A DNA stretch of 64,000 nucleotides from Pseudomonas sputi (GCF_021603585.1 NZ_BQHI01000002.1:248001-312000); one strand, 5' to 3'; counted from the first letter of the stretch, positions 27,217 through 37,516 are shown. Program-made: numbers and translations. Notes: a model not told the origin generated them from the letters alone.

Positions 27217-28461
27217 GTGTCGCGTAGACGCGTCGTAGTCACCGGTATGGGTATGTTGTCGCCACTGGGCACGGATGTGCCGAGCAGTTGGCAGGGCATT
27301 CTGGCTGGCCGCAGTGGCATTGGTCTGATCGAACACACCGACCTTTCTGCCTATTCCACCCGCTTTGGCGGCTCGGTAAAGGGCTTCAATGTCGAGGAAT
27401 ACCTGTCGGTCAAGGAAGCGCGCAAGCTCGACCTGTTCATTCAGTATGGTCTGGCGGCCGGCTTTCAAGCCGTACGCAATGCCGGTCTGGAAGTCACCGA
27501 TGCCAACCGTGAACGGATTGGCGTGGCCATGGGTTCGGGTATCGGCGGTCTGACCAACATCGAAGAAACCAGCCGCACCCTGCACGAGACCGGTCCGCGC
27601 CGGATTTCTCCGTTCTTTGTGCCTGGCTCGATCATCAATATGATTTCCGGTTTCCTGTCCATCCACCTGGGTGCACAGGGGCCTAACTACGCCATCGCCA
27701 CCGCGTGTACCACCGGTACGCACTGCATCGGCATGGCGGCGCGCAACATCATGTACGACGAAGCCGACGTGATGATTGCCGGCGGTGCGGAGATGGCCGC
27801 GTGCGGTCTGGGCATGGGCGGCTTCGGTGCTTCCCGTGCACTGTCGACCCGCAACGACGAGCCGACCCGCGCCAGCCGTCCGTGGGACAAGGGGCGTGAC
27901 GGTTTCGTGCTGTCCGACGGTGCCGGTGCGCTGGTGCTTGAAGAACTCGAGCACGCCAAGGCTCGTGGTGCAACCATCTATGCCGAGCTGATCGGCTTCG
28001 GCACCAGTGGCGACGCCTTCCACATGACTTCGCCACCCGCTGATGGCGCCGGTGCTGCACGCTGCATCACCAACGCGCTACGCGATGCGAAGATCAACGT
28101 TGATCAGGTGCAATACATCAACGCTCACGGCACTTCGACGCCAGCCGGCGACCTCGCTGAAGCCAACGCGATCAAGTCGGTGTTCGGTGATCACGCCTAC
28201 AAGCTGGCGGTCAGCTCCACCAAGTCCATGACCGGTCACCTGCTCGGTGCGGCGGGTGCAGTCGAGGCGATCTTCAGCGTGCTGGCGATCAACAGCCAGG
28301 TGGCGCCGCCGACCATCAACCTCGATGAGCCGGACGAAGGCTGCGACCTCGATTTCGTGCCGCACACCGCGCGCAACATGGACATCGATGTCGTGCTGTC
28401 CAACTCGTTCGGATTTGGCGGCACCAACGGCACGTTGGCGTTCCGTCGGTTCGCCGGCTGA
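27217..28461 (+). CDS. fabF: 3-oxoacyl-ACP synthase II (KAS II)
   Basis: 414 aa. The GTG start at 27217 follows AAGGAGAG; it gives [17 protein letters not shown], the standard KAS II N terminus. The catalytic Cys is in [12 protein letters not shown] near 160-171, and the two histidines are in [11 protein letters not shown] near 302-312 and [12 protein letters not shown] near 335-346. It condenses malonyl-ACP with acyl-ACP and adjusts unsaturated chain length with temperature. Its stop overlaps pabC by one base. Confidence 0.96.
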   Translation: MSRRRVVVTGMGMLSPLGTDVPSSWQGILAGRSGIGLIEHTDLSAYSTRFGGSVKGFNVEEYLSVKEARKLDLFIQYGLAAGFQAVRNAGLEVTDANRERIGVAMGSGIGGLTNIEETSRTLHETGPRRISPFFVPGSIINMISGFLSIHLGAQGPNYAIATACTTGTHCIGMAARNIMYDEADVMIAGGAEMAACGLGMGGFGASRALSTRNDEPTRASRPWDKGRDGFVLSDGAGALVLEELEHAKARGATIYAELIGFGTSGDAFHMTSPPADGAGAARCITNALRDAKINVDQVQYINAHGTSTPAGDLAEANAIKSVFGDHAYKLAVSSTKSMTGHLLGAAGAVEAIFSVLAINSQVAPPTINLDEPDEGCDLDFVPHTARNMDIDVVLSNSFGFGGTNGTLAFRRFAG

Positions 28462-29276
28462 TGGACTGCTGGGTCGACGGTCTGCCGGCTGACGCTCTGT
28501 CGCTGAAGGATCGCGGCCTGGCTTACGGTGACGGTCTGTTCGAGACCATCGCCGTGCGAGGTGGCAAGCCGTTGCTGCTGGATCGGCATCTGACGCGTCT
28601 GGCCGACGGCTGTACGCGTCTGGCCATTGCGACGGACGTCGAGCTGATTCGCCATGAGCTGCAATCCTATGCTGCCGCGATGGGCGAGGGCGTGCTCAAA
28701 CTCATCCTCACCCGTGGCGACGGATTGCGCGGATATGCGCCGGATCCTTCGGCGCAGGCCCGACGCATTCTGCTAGGCAATCCTCCCGCCGCTTATCCAG
28801 CGGCCCACGCCGAGCAGGGCGTTCGCCTGTTTCCGTGCAGCACGCGTTTGTCCATACAGCCTTTGCTCGCCGGGCTCAAACACCTCAATCGACTGGAACA
28901 GGTCATTGCCCGCGCCGAATGGCAGGACAGTGAACACGCCGAAGGTTTGATGCTCGACCAGGCTGGTCGGGTGATCGAAGGTGTGTTCAGCAATCTGTTT
29001 CTGGTGCGTGACGGTGCGCTGATTACGGCGGATCTGAAACGCTGCGGTGTGGCCGGAGTGATGCGCGCAGAAATATTGTTTCAGGCCGAGTCCCTGGGCC
29101 TACCCGTGCAAATCACCGACATCCCCCTTGAACAGCTGCAATGGGCCGATGAAGTCTTTGTCTGCAACAGCGTGTATGGCGTCTGGCCGGTACGCGCCTG
29201 TGCTGCTCTGAGCTGGCCGGTTGGCCCGCTCACCCGTAAACTGCAAACCATTGCCCGCGCGCTACTGGATGCCTGA
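28461..29276 (+). CDS. pabC: Aminodeoxychorismate lyase
   Basis: 271 aa PLP enzyme of aminotransferase class IV. LAYGDGLFETIAVRGG (about 16-31) is the fold's N-terminal signature, the PLP Lys is in LAGLKHLNRLEQV near 139, and EGVFSNLFLV near 173-182 binds the cofactor phosphate. It releases pyruvate to form p-aminobenzoate for folate. The fabF-pabC-mltG-tmk-holB order is the common gammaproteobacterial arrangement. Confidence 0.93.
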   Translation: MDCWVDGLPADALSLKDRGLAYGDGLFETIAVRGGKPLLLDRHLTRLADGCTRLAIATDVELIRHELQSYAAAMGEGVLKLILTRGDGLRGYAPDPSAQARRILLGNPPAAYPAAHAEQGVRLFPCSTRLSIQPLLAGLKHLNRLEQVIARAEWQDSEHAEGLMLDQAGRVIEGVFSNLFLVRDGALITADLKRCGVAGVMRAEILFQAESLGLPVQITDIPLEQLQWADEVFVCNSVYGVWPVRACAALSWPVGPLTRKLQTIARALLDA

Positions 29277-29279
29277 TTC

Positions 29280-30455
29280 GTGAGACGTAAACTTTTGCTG
29301 CTGCTGGAAACCGGACTGGTTCTGGCAGGGCTGCTGTTGGGCGCCAGCGCCTGGAAGATTCATTCGGCACTGGAACAGCCCCTTAACATCACGCAGGAAG
29401 AACTGCTGGATGTGCCCAAGGGATCCACCCCGACCCGTACTTTTCTCGGACTCGAAGCCGATGGCGTCATCAAGGACGCCTTCTGGCTGCGGGTCTATTG
29501 GCGTTTCAACCTCGCCGGCACGCCGATTCATACGGGCGAGTACCGTATGCAGCCGGGCATGACCGTCAACGGTCTGATCGATCTGTGGAAACGCGGCGAT
29601 GTGGTTCAGTACAGCCTGACGCTGGTCGAAGGCTGGAATTTCCATCAAGTGCGCGCCGCGCTGGCCAAGGATGAAAAGATCGAACAAACCCTCAATGGTT
29701 TGAGTGACAGCGAGGTCATGGCCAGAATCGGCCACAAGGGCCTGTTTCCCGAGGGCCGTTTCTTCCCCGATACCTACCGATTCGTGCGCGGTGTGTCCGA
29801 TACCGAACTGCTGAAAAAGGCCTTTGATCGCCTCGACGAAGTGTTGGCCAAGGAGTGGGAAAAGCGCTCCGCCGACGTGCCTTACACCGAGCCCTATCAG
29901 GCGCTGATCATGGCGTCGCTGGTAGAAAAGGAAACCGGCGTGCCTCAGGAACGTGGCCAGATTGCCGGCGTCTTCGTGCGTCGCATGGCGCTGGGCATGC
30001 AACTGCAGACCGATCCGACGGTGATCTACGGTCTGGGCGACCGCTACAACGGCAAACTGACCCGCGCCCACCTCAAGGAAGCCACGCCGTACAACACCTA
30101 CATGATTCCCGGCCTGCCGCCGACGCCGATCGCCATGGTCGGACGTGAAGCCATTCACGCGGCACTCAACCCGGTGGATGGCACCAGCCTCTACTTTGTT
30201 GCCCGGGGCGATGGCAGCCACGTGTTCTCCGACGATCTGGACGCGCACAACAACGCGGTGCGCGAATACCAGCTCAAGCGACGCGCGGATTACCGCTCGA
30301 GCCCGGCGCCGGCAACAGCGCCCGAGGCTGCTCCGGCGGCCGAAGAGGCAATACCTGCCGCCTCACCCGATACCGCACCGCAATCGTTGCCGCAGCCGCC
30401 TGCTCAAGCGCCGACGCCGGAACCGGAAGCCTCCGCTCCCCAAAACACGCAATGA
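29280..30455 (+). CDS. mltG: Endolytic murein transglycosylase MltG
   Basis: 391 aa from a GTG start three bases after pabC. One membrane anchor is at about 3-22, then a LysM-like domain and the YceG catalytic domain with Glu216 in MASLVEKETGVPQERGQIAGV and LQTDPTVIYGLG. It cleaves nascent glycan strands in the periplasm and sets strand length. It ends in an unusual Pro/Ala/Glu tail of about 50 residues after RRADYRSS that is absent from E. coli MltG (about 340 aa). Confidence 0.93.
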   Translation: MRRKLLLLLETGLVLAGLLLGASAWKIHSALEQPLNITQEELLDVPKGSTPTRTFLGLEADGVIKDAFWLRVYWRFNLAGTPIHTGEYRMQPGMTVNGLIDLWKRGDVVQYSLTLVEGWNFHQVRAALAKDEKIEQTLNGLSDSEVMARIGHKGLFPEGRFFPDTYRFVRGVSDTELLKKAFDRLDEVLAKEWEKRSADVPYTEPYQALIMASLVEKETGVPQERGQIAGVFVRRMALGMQLQTDPTVIYGLGDRYNGKLTRAHLKEATPYNTYMIPGLPPTPIAMVGREAIHAALNPVDGTSLYFVARGDGSHVFSDDLDAHNNAVREYQLKRRADYRSSPAPATAPEAAPAAEEAIPAASPDTAPQSLPQPPAQAPTPEPEASAPQNTQ

Positions 30456-30465
30456 CTTTGATTAA

Positions 30466-32083
<1,618 letters not shown>

Positions 32084-32125
32084 GAATGTGTACCTAGACT
32101 CTGAGCATCAGCAGTGGAGGTCAAC

Positions 32126-32482
32126 ATGAATGAACCTGTCAGCCCTGGGCCGCGCAATGGCATCTTGTCCCTGACCATCAAGGACAAATCGGTCCTTTAC
32201 GCCGCCTACATGCCGTTTATCAAGAACGGTGGCCTGTTCATCCCGACCAACAAGAGCTACAGGTTGGGCGACGAGGTGTTCATGCTGCTGAATCTGATGG
32301 ACGAGGCGGAGAAGATTCCGGTGGCCGGCAAAGTGGCCTGGATCACCCCCAAAGGCGCCCAGGGCAACCGCGCAGCGGGTGTCGGCGTGCAATTCAACGA
32401 TGGCGACAACACCGCGCGCAGTCGCATCGAAACTCATCTGGCCGGAGCCCTGAAATCCGACCGTCCCACTCATACGATGTAA
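32126..32482 (+). CDS. pilZ: Type IV pilus assembly protein PilZ
   Basis: 118 aa. The start at 32126 is chosen for the GGAGG six bases upstream. The single PilZ domain (ILSLTIKDKSVLYAAYMPFIKNGGLFIPTNKSYRLGDEV split across strands) lacks the RxxxR c-di-GMP motif, as does the founding P. aeruginosa PilZ that does not bind c-di-GMP. It is thought to act with PilB/FimX in pilus extension. It sits between holB and tatD, the standard Pseudomonas position. Confidence 0.94.
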   Translation: MNEPVSPGPRNGILSLTIKDKSVLYAAYMPFIKNGGLFIPTNKSYRLGDEVFMLLNLMDEAEKIPVAGKVAWITPKGAQGNRAAGVGVQFNDGDNTARSRIETHLAGALKSDRPTHTM

Positions 32483-32496
32483 GTTGCAGTCCTTTT

Positions 32497-33282
32497 ATGC
32501 TCGTAGATTCCCATTGTCACCTTGATCGCCTCGACCTCGCCGCTCATGACGGTTCCCTGGATGCTGCGCTGGATGCAGCCCGCCAGCGCGGTGTCGGGCA
32601 CTTCCTGTGCATCGGCGTCAGCGCCGACAACGCGGCCGACGTCAAAGCCCTCGCCGAGCGTTACGACGATGTCGATTGTTCGGTCGGCGTGCATCCGCTG
32701 GATGTGCAACCGGGCGCAGCGCCAGCGCTGGACTGGCTGTTGCACGAGATCAATCACCCGAAAGTGGTGGCGATCGGCGAAACCGGTCTGGACTATCACT
32801 ACGAGCCGGAAGCGGCGGAGCTGCAGCAGGAATCGTTCCGTCTGCACCTGCAAGCCGCGCAGCAGACCGGCAAACCGGTGATCATCCATACCCGTGGCGC
32901 CCGCGCCGACACGCTTGAGCTGTTGCGCGAGGCTGCGTTGCCCCAGGCCGGCGTGCTGCATTGCTTCACTGAAGACTGGGACATGGCCAAGGCCGCGCTG
33001 GACATGGGTTATTACATTTCCCTGTCGGGCATTGTCACCTTCCGCAATGCCGATGCACTGCGTGATGTGGCGAGCAAGGTTCCGGCCGATCGCCTGCTGG
33101 TGGAAACCGATTCGCCGTATCTGGCGCCGATCCCTTACCGCGGCAAACCGAACCTGCCGCAATACGTGCGGGAAGTGGCAGAGTTTCTGGCGATGCTGCG
33201 GGGCGAGAGCTACGAGCGTTTTGCCGAACAGACCACCGAGAACTTCAAGCGACTGTTCCCGCTAGCCAGTGTAAAGGCCTGA
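32497..33282 (+). CDS. TatD family metal-dependent hydrolase (YcfH type)
   Basis: 261 aa TIM-barrel amidohydrolase. The metal ligands are in VDSHCHLD at the N terminus, IGETGLDYHY near 92-101, HTRG near 129, HCFT near 155, and VETDSPYLAP near 203-212. Relatives are 3'-5' DNA exonucleases or D-aminoacyl-tRNA deacylase-like enzymes; the exact substrate is unsettled. It is the last gene of the run starting at fabF, and it converges with the rgsA small RNA. Confidence 0.9.
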   Translation: MLVDSHCHLDRLDLAAHDGSLDAALDAARQRGVGHFLCIGVSADNAADVKALAERYDDVDCSVGVHPLDVQPGAAPALDWLLHEINHPKVVAIGETGLDYHYEPEAAELQQESFRLHLQAAQQTGKPVIIHTRGARADTLELLREAALPQAGVLHCFTEDWDMAKAALDMGYYISLSGIVTFRNADALRDVASKVPADRLLVETDSPYLAPIPYRGKPNLPQYVREVAEFLAMLRGESYERFAEQTTENFKRLFPLASVKA

Positions 33283-33291
33283 ATCGCAGGC

Positions 33292-33408
33292 AAAAAAAAC
33301 CCGGGTTCTGGGGGGTGAATCCGGGTTAAGACCATTAGGAGTAAAACAAAGGCACGCGGTCCCTTGGTACCTTTACCGGCGCGACACTTGGGGGAGATGT
33401 CGCCCGAC
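33292..33408 (-). ncRNA. rgsA: Small RNA RgsA (P16 family), approximate ends
   Basis: About 117 nt on the minus strand. The 3' end is a clear intrinsic terminator: AACCCGG / CCGGGTT (plus 33321-33327 with 33298-33304) followed by eight T. The 5' end is placed 7 bases after a CAATACTT box. The position between tatD and a TetR gene equals rgsA in P. aeruginosa as I recall. Inside is an unpaired block reading CUCCUAAUGG that is complementary to the acpP ribosome site. RgsA is described as an RpoS- and Gac-dependent, Hfq-bound RNA that targets fis and acpP. Identification is by location, structure and target match; no covariance search was possible. Confidence 0.82.
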
Positions 33409-33413
33409 AGTTC

Positions 33414-33421
33414 AAGTATTG
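33414..33421 (-). promoter_or_regulatory. Probable RpoS-type -10 box of rgsA
   Basis: On the minus strand CAATACTT resembles the sigma-S extended -10 CTAYACTT. No strong -35 TTGACA is seen upstream, which fits RpoS-dependent transcription. Confidence 0.55.
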
Positions 33422-33514
33422 ATCAGTCTGGCGCCGAGTCCAGTTGGCGGGCCGGGGTTTTTAAACAAATTTGGAATACGTTCGCTTCGGTTATGTTCTC
33501 ATTGCCCCGTAAAC

Positions 33515-33529
33515 GTTCGTGAAATGAAC
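33515..33529. promoter_or_regulatory. Palindrome upstream of the TetR gene, candidate operator
   Basis: GTTCGTGAAATGAAC is an imperfect palindrome (GTTC and GAAC arms) about 95 bases before the TetR start. TetR-family repressors commonly autoregulate at such sites; the assignment is by position only. Confidence 0.4.
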
Positions 33530-33623
33530 AAGAAACACAGATATGGTCGGATGATCCGTGCATTTTTGCGCAAGTTAGGCATAATACGCGGCTTCGAATT
33601 TTGACCCCTACAGACCTTTTCTT

Positions 33624-34262
33624 ATGCACAAAGAACCTCGTAAGGTCCGTGAGTTTCGTCGCCGCGAGCAAGAAATTCTCGATACCGCGCTCAAGCTGTT
33701 CCTCGAACAAGGTGAAGACAGTGTCACCGTCGAGATGATTGCTGATGCCGTGGGTATCGGCAAAGGCACGATCTACAAGCATTTCAAGTCCAAGGCCGAG
33801 ATCTACCTGCGCCTGATGCTCGATTACGAGCGCGACTTGAACGAGCTGTTGCATTCGGCCGATGTCGACAAGGACAAGGAAGCGCTGTCCCGTGCCTACT
33901 TTGAATTCCGCATGCGCGACCCGCAGCGCTATCGTCTGTTCGATCGCCTGGAAGAGAAGGTGGTCAAGGGCAATCAGGTCCCGGAAATGGTCGAGGAGCT
34001 GCACAAGATCCGTGCCTCGAACTTCGAACGCCTGACCCTGCTCATCAAGGGCCGCATCAGCGAAGGCAAGCTCGAAGACGTGCCGCCATACTTCCACTAC
34101 TGCGCATCCTGGGCGCTGGTGCATGGCGCGGTGGCGCTGTATCACTCGCCGTTCTGGAGCAACGTGCTGGAGGATCAGGAAGGTTTCTTCCAGTTCCTGA
34201 TGGACATCGGCGTGCGCATGGGCAACAAGCGCAAGCGCGATCCTGAAACGCCAAGCAGCTGA
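33624..34262 (+). CDS. TetR/AcrR family transcriptional regulator
   Basis: 212 aa. The N-terminal HTH is at about 16-60 with the typical TVEMIADAVGIGKGTIYKHFKSKAEIYLRLM; the C-terminal ligand domain is helical with no recognisable ligand signature. It ends in a basic tail (NKRKRDPE). The upstream region has a palindrome at 33515. The position next to rgsA and near DUF4823/DUF1285 genes matches PAO1 PA2957 from memory. The target is unknown. Confidence 0.88.
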   Translation: MHKEPRKVREFRRREQEILDTALKLFLEQGEDSVTVEMIADAVGIGKGTIYKHFKSKAEIYLRLMLDYERDLNELLHSADVDKDKEALSRAYFEFRMRDPQRYRLFDRLEEKVVKGNQVPEMVEELHKIRASNFERLTLLIKGRISEGKLEDVPPYFHYCASWALVHGAVALYHSPFWSNVLEDQEGFFQFLMDIGVRMGNKRKRDPETPSS

Positions 34263-34339
34263 ATCATTCAGTTGCCTTATGCGCCGTGTTTTTCGCTACA
34301 TGGCGCAGTACCGCAGGAATATACTCAGGCATAGGGCTT

Positions 34340-34371
34340 GCTAAAACTTGAATTGTGAGTCAAGTTTTAGC
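34340..34371. repeat. Perfect 12-bp inverted repeat upstream of the MoaA-like gene
   Basis: GCTAAAACTTGA (34340-34351) and TCAAGTTTTAGC (34360-34371) are exact inverted copies with an 8-base loop. There is no T-run after it on either strand, so it is not a typical terminator. It is 30 bases before the start of the radical SAM gene and may be an operator or an RNA hairpin. Confidence 0.7.
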
Positions 34372-34400
34372 CGCTCGATTTTCCATCGCCGGAGTGCTTC

Positions 34401-35369
34401 ATGATCGTTGACCGTCAAGGCAGGCGTTTTCGCAATTTGCGGATCAGTCTGACTTCAGCCTGCAATTACGCCTGTACCTACTGCGTGCCCAACGGCAAGC
34501 GGCTGGTGGCTGCGCAGGATGAACTGTCGGCCGAGGCCATGGCACGTGGCGTTGCCTACCTGATCGAAGCCGCCGGCATCGAACGCCTGCGCATCACCGG
34601 CGGCGAGCCGCTGGTCAGTCCCAAACTCGAATCTTTCATGAGCGCCGTCGGCAGGATGGGCCTGGAAGACATCAGCCTGACCACCAACGGCCAGCTCCTG
34701 GCGAAAAAACTCCCGTTGCTGGTCGATGCCGGCCTGCGACGCATCAACGTTTCCCTCGATACCCTGGACGCCGGCGCGTTCCGCAGCATTGCCCGTGGCG
34801 GCGATCTGGCCACCGTGCTGGATGGCATGGATCAGGCGGCAGCAGCGGGAATGAAGATCAAGGTCAACATGGTGCCGTTGCGCGGACAGAACCTCGACCA
34901 GGTGATGCCACTGCTCGACTACTGCCTCGAGCGTGGCTTCGAACTGCGTTTCATCGAGCTGATGCGCATGGGCCACCTGGCCACTGATTCCAACGCGTTT
35001 CTGCAACAGTTCGTCAGTCTGCAGCAGTTGCTCAGTCTGATTGGCGAACATTACGAGTACGCGCAAACCGACGCGCCGGTAGACGCCACGGCTGTTCGTT
35101 ATGCGATTCCCGGTCTGGGCAACTTCGGCGTGATCGCCAACGAAAGTGTGCCGTTCTGCCGAACCTGTTCGCGTTTGCGCCTGTCGTCGACGGGATGGCT
35201 GCATGGCTGCCTGTCCTCGAGCAACCGCCACTATGTCGGTGACTTGCTCGACAAGCCGCGTCACGAGGCGCTGCCGGCGTTGCAACGATTGCTGGTCAAG
35301 GCGTTGGGTGACAAGCAGGAAGTCGCATTCTCCGGCGGCGCCACCGTCATGAAGATCATCGGCGGCTGA
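34401..35369 (+). CDS. moaA: MoaA-family radical SAM protein (GTP 3',8-cyclase-like)
   Basis: 322 aa. The SAM cluster is Cys21-x3-Cys25-x2-Cys28 (ACNYACTYC). The second cluster typical of MoaA is Cys253-x2-Cys256-x13-Cys270 (FCRTCSRLRLSSTGWLHGCL) and the protein ends in the conserved Gly-Gly (MKIIGG). All hallmarks of the first enzyme of molybdopterin synthesis are present. It is an orphan with no moaB/C/D/E nearby, so it is probably a paralogue. A molybdenum hydroxylase cassette lies 20 kb upstream in this window. A perfect inverted repeat lies in its upstream region. Confidence 0.85.
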   Translation: MIVDRQGRRFRNLRISLTSACNYACTYCVPNGKRLVAAQDELSAEAMARGVAYLIEAAGIERLRITGGEPLVSPKLESFMSAVGRMGLEDISLTTNGQLLAKKLPLLVDAGLRRINVSLDTLDAGAFRSIARGGDLATVLDGMDQAAAAGMKIKVNMVPLRGQNLDQVMPLLDYCLERGFELRFIELMRMGHLATDSNAFLQQFVSLQQLLSLIGEHYEYAQTDAPVDATAVRYAIPGLGNFGVIANESVPFCRTCSRLRLSSTGWLHGCLSSSNRHYVGDLLDKPRHEALPALQRLLVKALGDKQEVAFSGGATVMKIIGG

Positions 35370-35491
35370 ACCCGGTCTAGCCCCAAAGTCTTATTTCAAA
35401 CCGGATACCTGCACATTTCCAAGGACTGGCGCAAAAGCTGCATCCTACGGCCATTCGCCGGTTTTCCGTCACCGGCTTCTGGAGGATTAGG

Positions 35492-36097
35492 ATGCGTAGC
35501 CTGGTTTTGCTGCTGGCCGTTTTGGCGCTGGGCGGCTGTATGACTGTCAGTGACATGGCCGAAGGGACTCGCTACCAGATGAGCGACGCGGGTCTGCTGG
35601 ACCACAGCGACAGCCGCCGCGTAAACAATTTCCGCATTCAGCCGGATTCGTTCATCTACATCGCGCAAGGTTCGTTCGCGCCGCCGGGTGGTTCCTACCC
35701 GCGTCCCAACGTAGTCGCTGAGGAGGCCTTCAAAGGCTTCGTCGAATATTTCCCGATGGTCCGCCGCGCCCGTGCGCCGGAAGGTCTCGACCAGGCGATG
35801 GGCGAAGCCCGCGACGCCGGCGCTCACTACCTGCTGTATACCCGTTTCGCCAAGGCCGACGACCGCATCGGCAACTCCGATGAATGGCTCGATCAGGAAG
35901 CCGTGGATCGCCTCGGTATCGACGGCGGCGTGATTCAGATCATGTTGATCGAGACCAGTACCCAGTATTTGATTGATACTGCACGGATCAAGAGTCGTGG
36001 CGGATTACTGACGTTCCACGACAACAAACCCGAAGACCTGATTGGCCCACCGCTTGCGCAGTACGCGCGCAGCCTGCTGGGCGTCGGGGACCAGTAA
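35492..36097 (+). CDS. DUF4823 family lipoprotein
   Basis: 201 aa. The signal MRSLVLLLAVLALGGC ends in a lipobox (LGGC, Cys16), so it is a lipoprotein. Residue +2 is Met rather than Asp, predicting outer-membrane sorting. The mature part is a soluble domain (GTRYQMSDAGLLDHSDSRR onwards) assigned to DUF4823; function unknown. The DUF1285 gene follows 15 bases later with an AAGGAG site, so the two are co-transcribed. Confidence 0.85.
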   Translation: MRSLVLLLAVLALGGCMTVSDMAEGTRYQMSDAGLLDHSDSRRVNNFRIQPDSFIYIAQGSFAPPGGSYPRPNVVAEEAFKGFVEYFPMVRRARAPEGLDQAMGEARDAGAHYLLYTRFAKADDRIGNSDEWLDQEAVDRLGIDGGVIQIMLIETSTQYLIDTARIKSRGGLLTFHDNKPEDLIGPPLAQYARSLLGVGDQ

Positions 36098-36112
36098 TTC
36101 AAGGAGAACGCC

Positions 36113-36673
36113 ATGAGTGGCCCGCAAAAAGCCAATGACCTGCTGGGGCAAATCCCCAAAACCAAAGGCTTGCCGCCGGTGCACTTGTGGAACCCGGATT
36201 TCTGCGGCGACATCGACATGCGCATCGCCCGCGACGGTACCTGGTATTACCTGGGTACGCCGATCGGGCGCAAGCCGATGGTCAAGCTGTTCTCCACCAT
36301 CATCCGCCGCGATGGCGATGACTATTTTCTGATCACTCCGGTTGAGAAAGTCGGGATCAAGGTCGATGACGCGCCATTCGTGGCGATTGCCGTCGAGGTG
36401 GAAGGCGAGGGTGAGGCGCAGTTGCTACGTTTCACGACTAACGTCGATGAAACCACCGAGGCTGGCGCGGAACATCCGATCCGCGTGGAGATCGATCCGA
36501 CGACGCAAGAACCCGCCCCCTACGTGCATGTGCGCACCAATCTTGAAGCGCTGATCCATCGCAACGTGTTTTACCAATTGGTCGAGCTGGCTGTCAGTCG
36601 TGAGATCGATGGCCAGCGCTGGCTCGGCGTCTGGAGCGGTGGCGAGTTCTTCCCCATCGGCCTCGAACCTTAA
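36113..36673 (+). CDS. DUF1285 domain-containing protein
   Basis: 186 aa soluble protein with the DUF1285 pattern [33 protein letters not shown] and a [12 protein letters not shown] strand; no signal peptide. Structures of this family have a double beta-barrel-like fold without known activity. It overlaps the start of a strong terminator by two bases and marks the left border of the accessory island: in PAO1, from memory, the next gene is ETF-QO, found here 20 kb away. Confidence 0.85.
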   Translation: MSGPQKANDLLGQIPKTKGLPPVHLWNPDFCGDIDMRIARDGTWYYLGTPIGRKPMVKLFSTIIRRDGDDYFLITPVEKVGIKVDDAPFVAIAVEVEGEGEAQLLRFTTNVDETTEAGAEHPIRVEIDPTTQEPAPYVHVRTNLEALIHRNVFYQLVELAVSREIDGQRWLGVWSGGEFFPIGLEP

Positions 36674-36709
36674 AAAACCGCAGTCTGTGAAAGCAGGCTG
36701 CGGTTTTTT
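36672..36709 (+). terminator. Intrinsic terminator after the DUF1285 gene
   Basis: AAAAAACCGCAG (36672-36683) pairs with CTGCGGTTTTTT (36698-36709), directly followed by TTTTTTG. Confidence 0.9.
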
Positions 36710-36713
36710 GTCG

Positions 36714-36742
36714 TTGACTCTCAATCGTATGATGATTAGCGT
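36714..36742 (+). promoter_or_regulatory. Promoter and operator of the GntR regulator gene
   Basis: TTGACT (36714-36719) and TAGCGT (36737-36742) with a 17-base spacer form a promoter whose spacer is filled by AATCGTATGATGATT (36723-36737). The reverse complement of that motif recurs upstream of araF at 39520, so this is the likely autoregulatory site of the GntR protein. Confidence 0.62.
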
Positions 36743-36774
36743 AGGCACCCACAACGAACAGCTTCGGGGTGTCC

Positions 36775-37491
36775 ATGTCGAGCAGTTTTCACGCATCAAC
36801 GGTTGACTGGCTGGGCGCCTGGATTGCCGCCGGCCAGGTAAAACCGGGGCAGGCGATCAAGGTCGAGGCCGATCTGGGCGAGCAGCTCGGGGTCAGCCGT
36901 ACCGTGATCCGCGAAGCCATCAAGACCCTCGTCGCCAAAGGCATGCTCGAAGTCGGGCCGAAGGTCGGCACGCGGGTATTGCCGATCAAGCGCTGGAACC
37001 TGTTCGACCCGCAAGTGGTGGGCTGGCTGTCACGCAGCGGCTTGCCGGAAAATTTCGTCGATGACTTGCTTGATCTGCGCCGTACCATCGAACCGATGGC
37101 GGTGCGCTGGGCCTGCGAGCGGGCGACCGTTGAACAGGTACAAGCCGTGCAGCAGGCCTACCACGCGCTGGAACGAGCCGTGGAAAGCGGCATCGACTAC
37201 AACCGCGCCGACCAGTTCTTCCACGAATGCATTCTGGCCGCCAGCCATAACCAGTTCATCGAGCAAATGGTGCCTGCCCTCGGTGCGCTGCTCGCGGTGT
37301 CTTTCGAAGTCTCGGCGGCCGACCCCGACGAATTGCGCCGCACATTGCCCATTCACAAAGACATGGCTGACGCCATCGCCGCCCGGGATGCCGCGCGCGG
37401 GGTGTGGGCCTGCATGACCCTGATCGACAATGCCGACCTGGCCATCAAGCGGTTTTACCCGCAGGTGATGGCCGACAAGAAAGCCAGCTGA
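36775..37491 (+). CDS. GntR family (FadR subfamily) sugar-acid regulator
   Basis: 238 aa. The start at 36775 (MSSSFHASTVDWLG) has GGGGTG upstream. A winged HTH occupies about 10-80 (LGEQLGVSRTVIREAIKTLVAKGMLEVGPKVGTRV split into helix and wing), then an FCD ligand domain (about 95-225) with the metal-binding DxxxH...H pattern in ADQFFHECILAASHNQF. FadR-type regulators such as DgoR sense sugar acids. It is placed directly before the lactonase and its operator motif recurs at araF, so it probably responds to galactonate or arabonate. Confidence 0.88.
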   Translation: MSSSFHASTVDWLGAWIAAGQVKPGQAIKVEADLGEQLGVSRTVIREAIKTLVAKGMLEVGPKVGTRVLPIKRWNLFDPQVVGWLSRSGLPENFVDDLLDLRRTIEPMAVRWACERATVEQVQAVQQAYHALERAVESGIDYNRADQFFHECILAASHNQFIEQMVPALGALLAVSFEVSAADPDELRRTLPIHKDMADAIAARDAARGVWACMTLIDNADLAIKRFYPQVMADKKAS

Positions 37492-37495
37492 CAAA

Positions 37496-37503
37496 AACAA
37501 CAA
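37496..37503 (+). promoter_or_regulatory. Hfq/Crc-type CA motif before the lactonase
   Basis: AACAACAA matches AANAANAA exactly and lies just upstream of the AGGAGG ribosome site of the lactonase. This is the mark of Crc/Hfq catabolite repression in Pseudomonas. Confidence 0.55.
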
Positions 37504-37516
37504 GACAGGAGGTTGC

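Noticed and set aside
33419-33604. A 61-codon ORF between rgsA and the TetR gene
   Set aside because: It overlaps the rgsA promoter region and the candidate operator, has no ribosome site and no similarity that I recognise.
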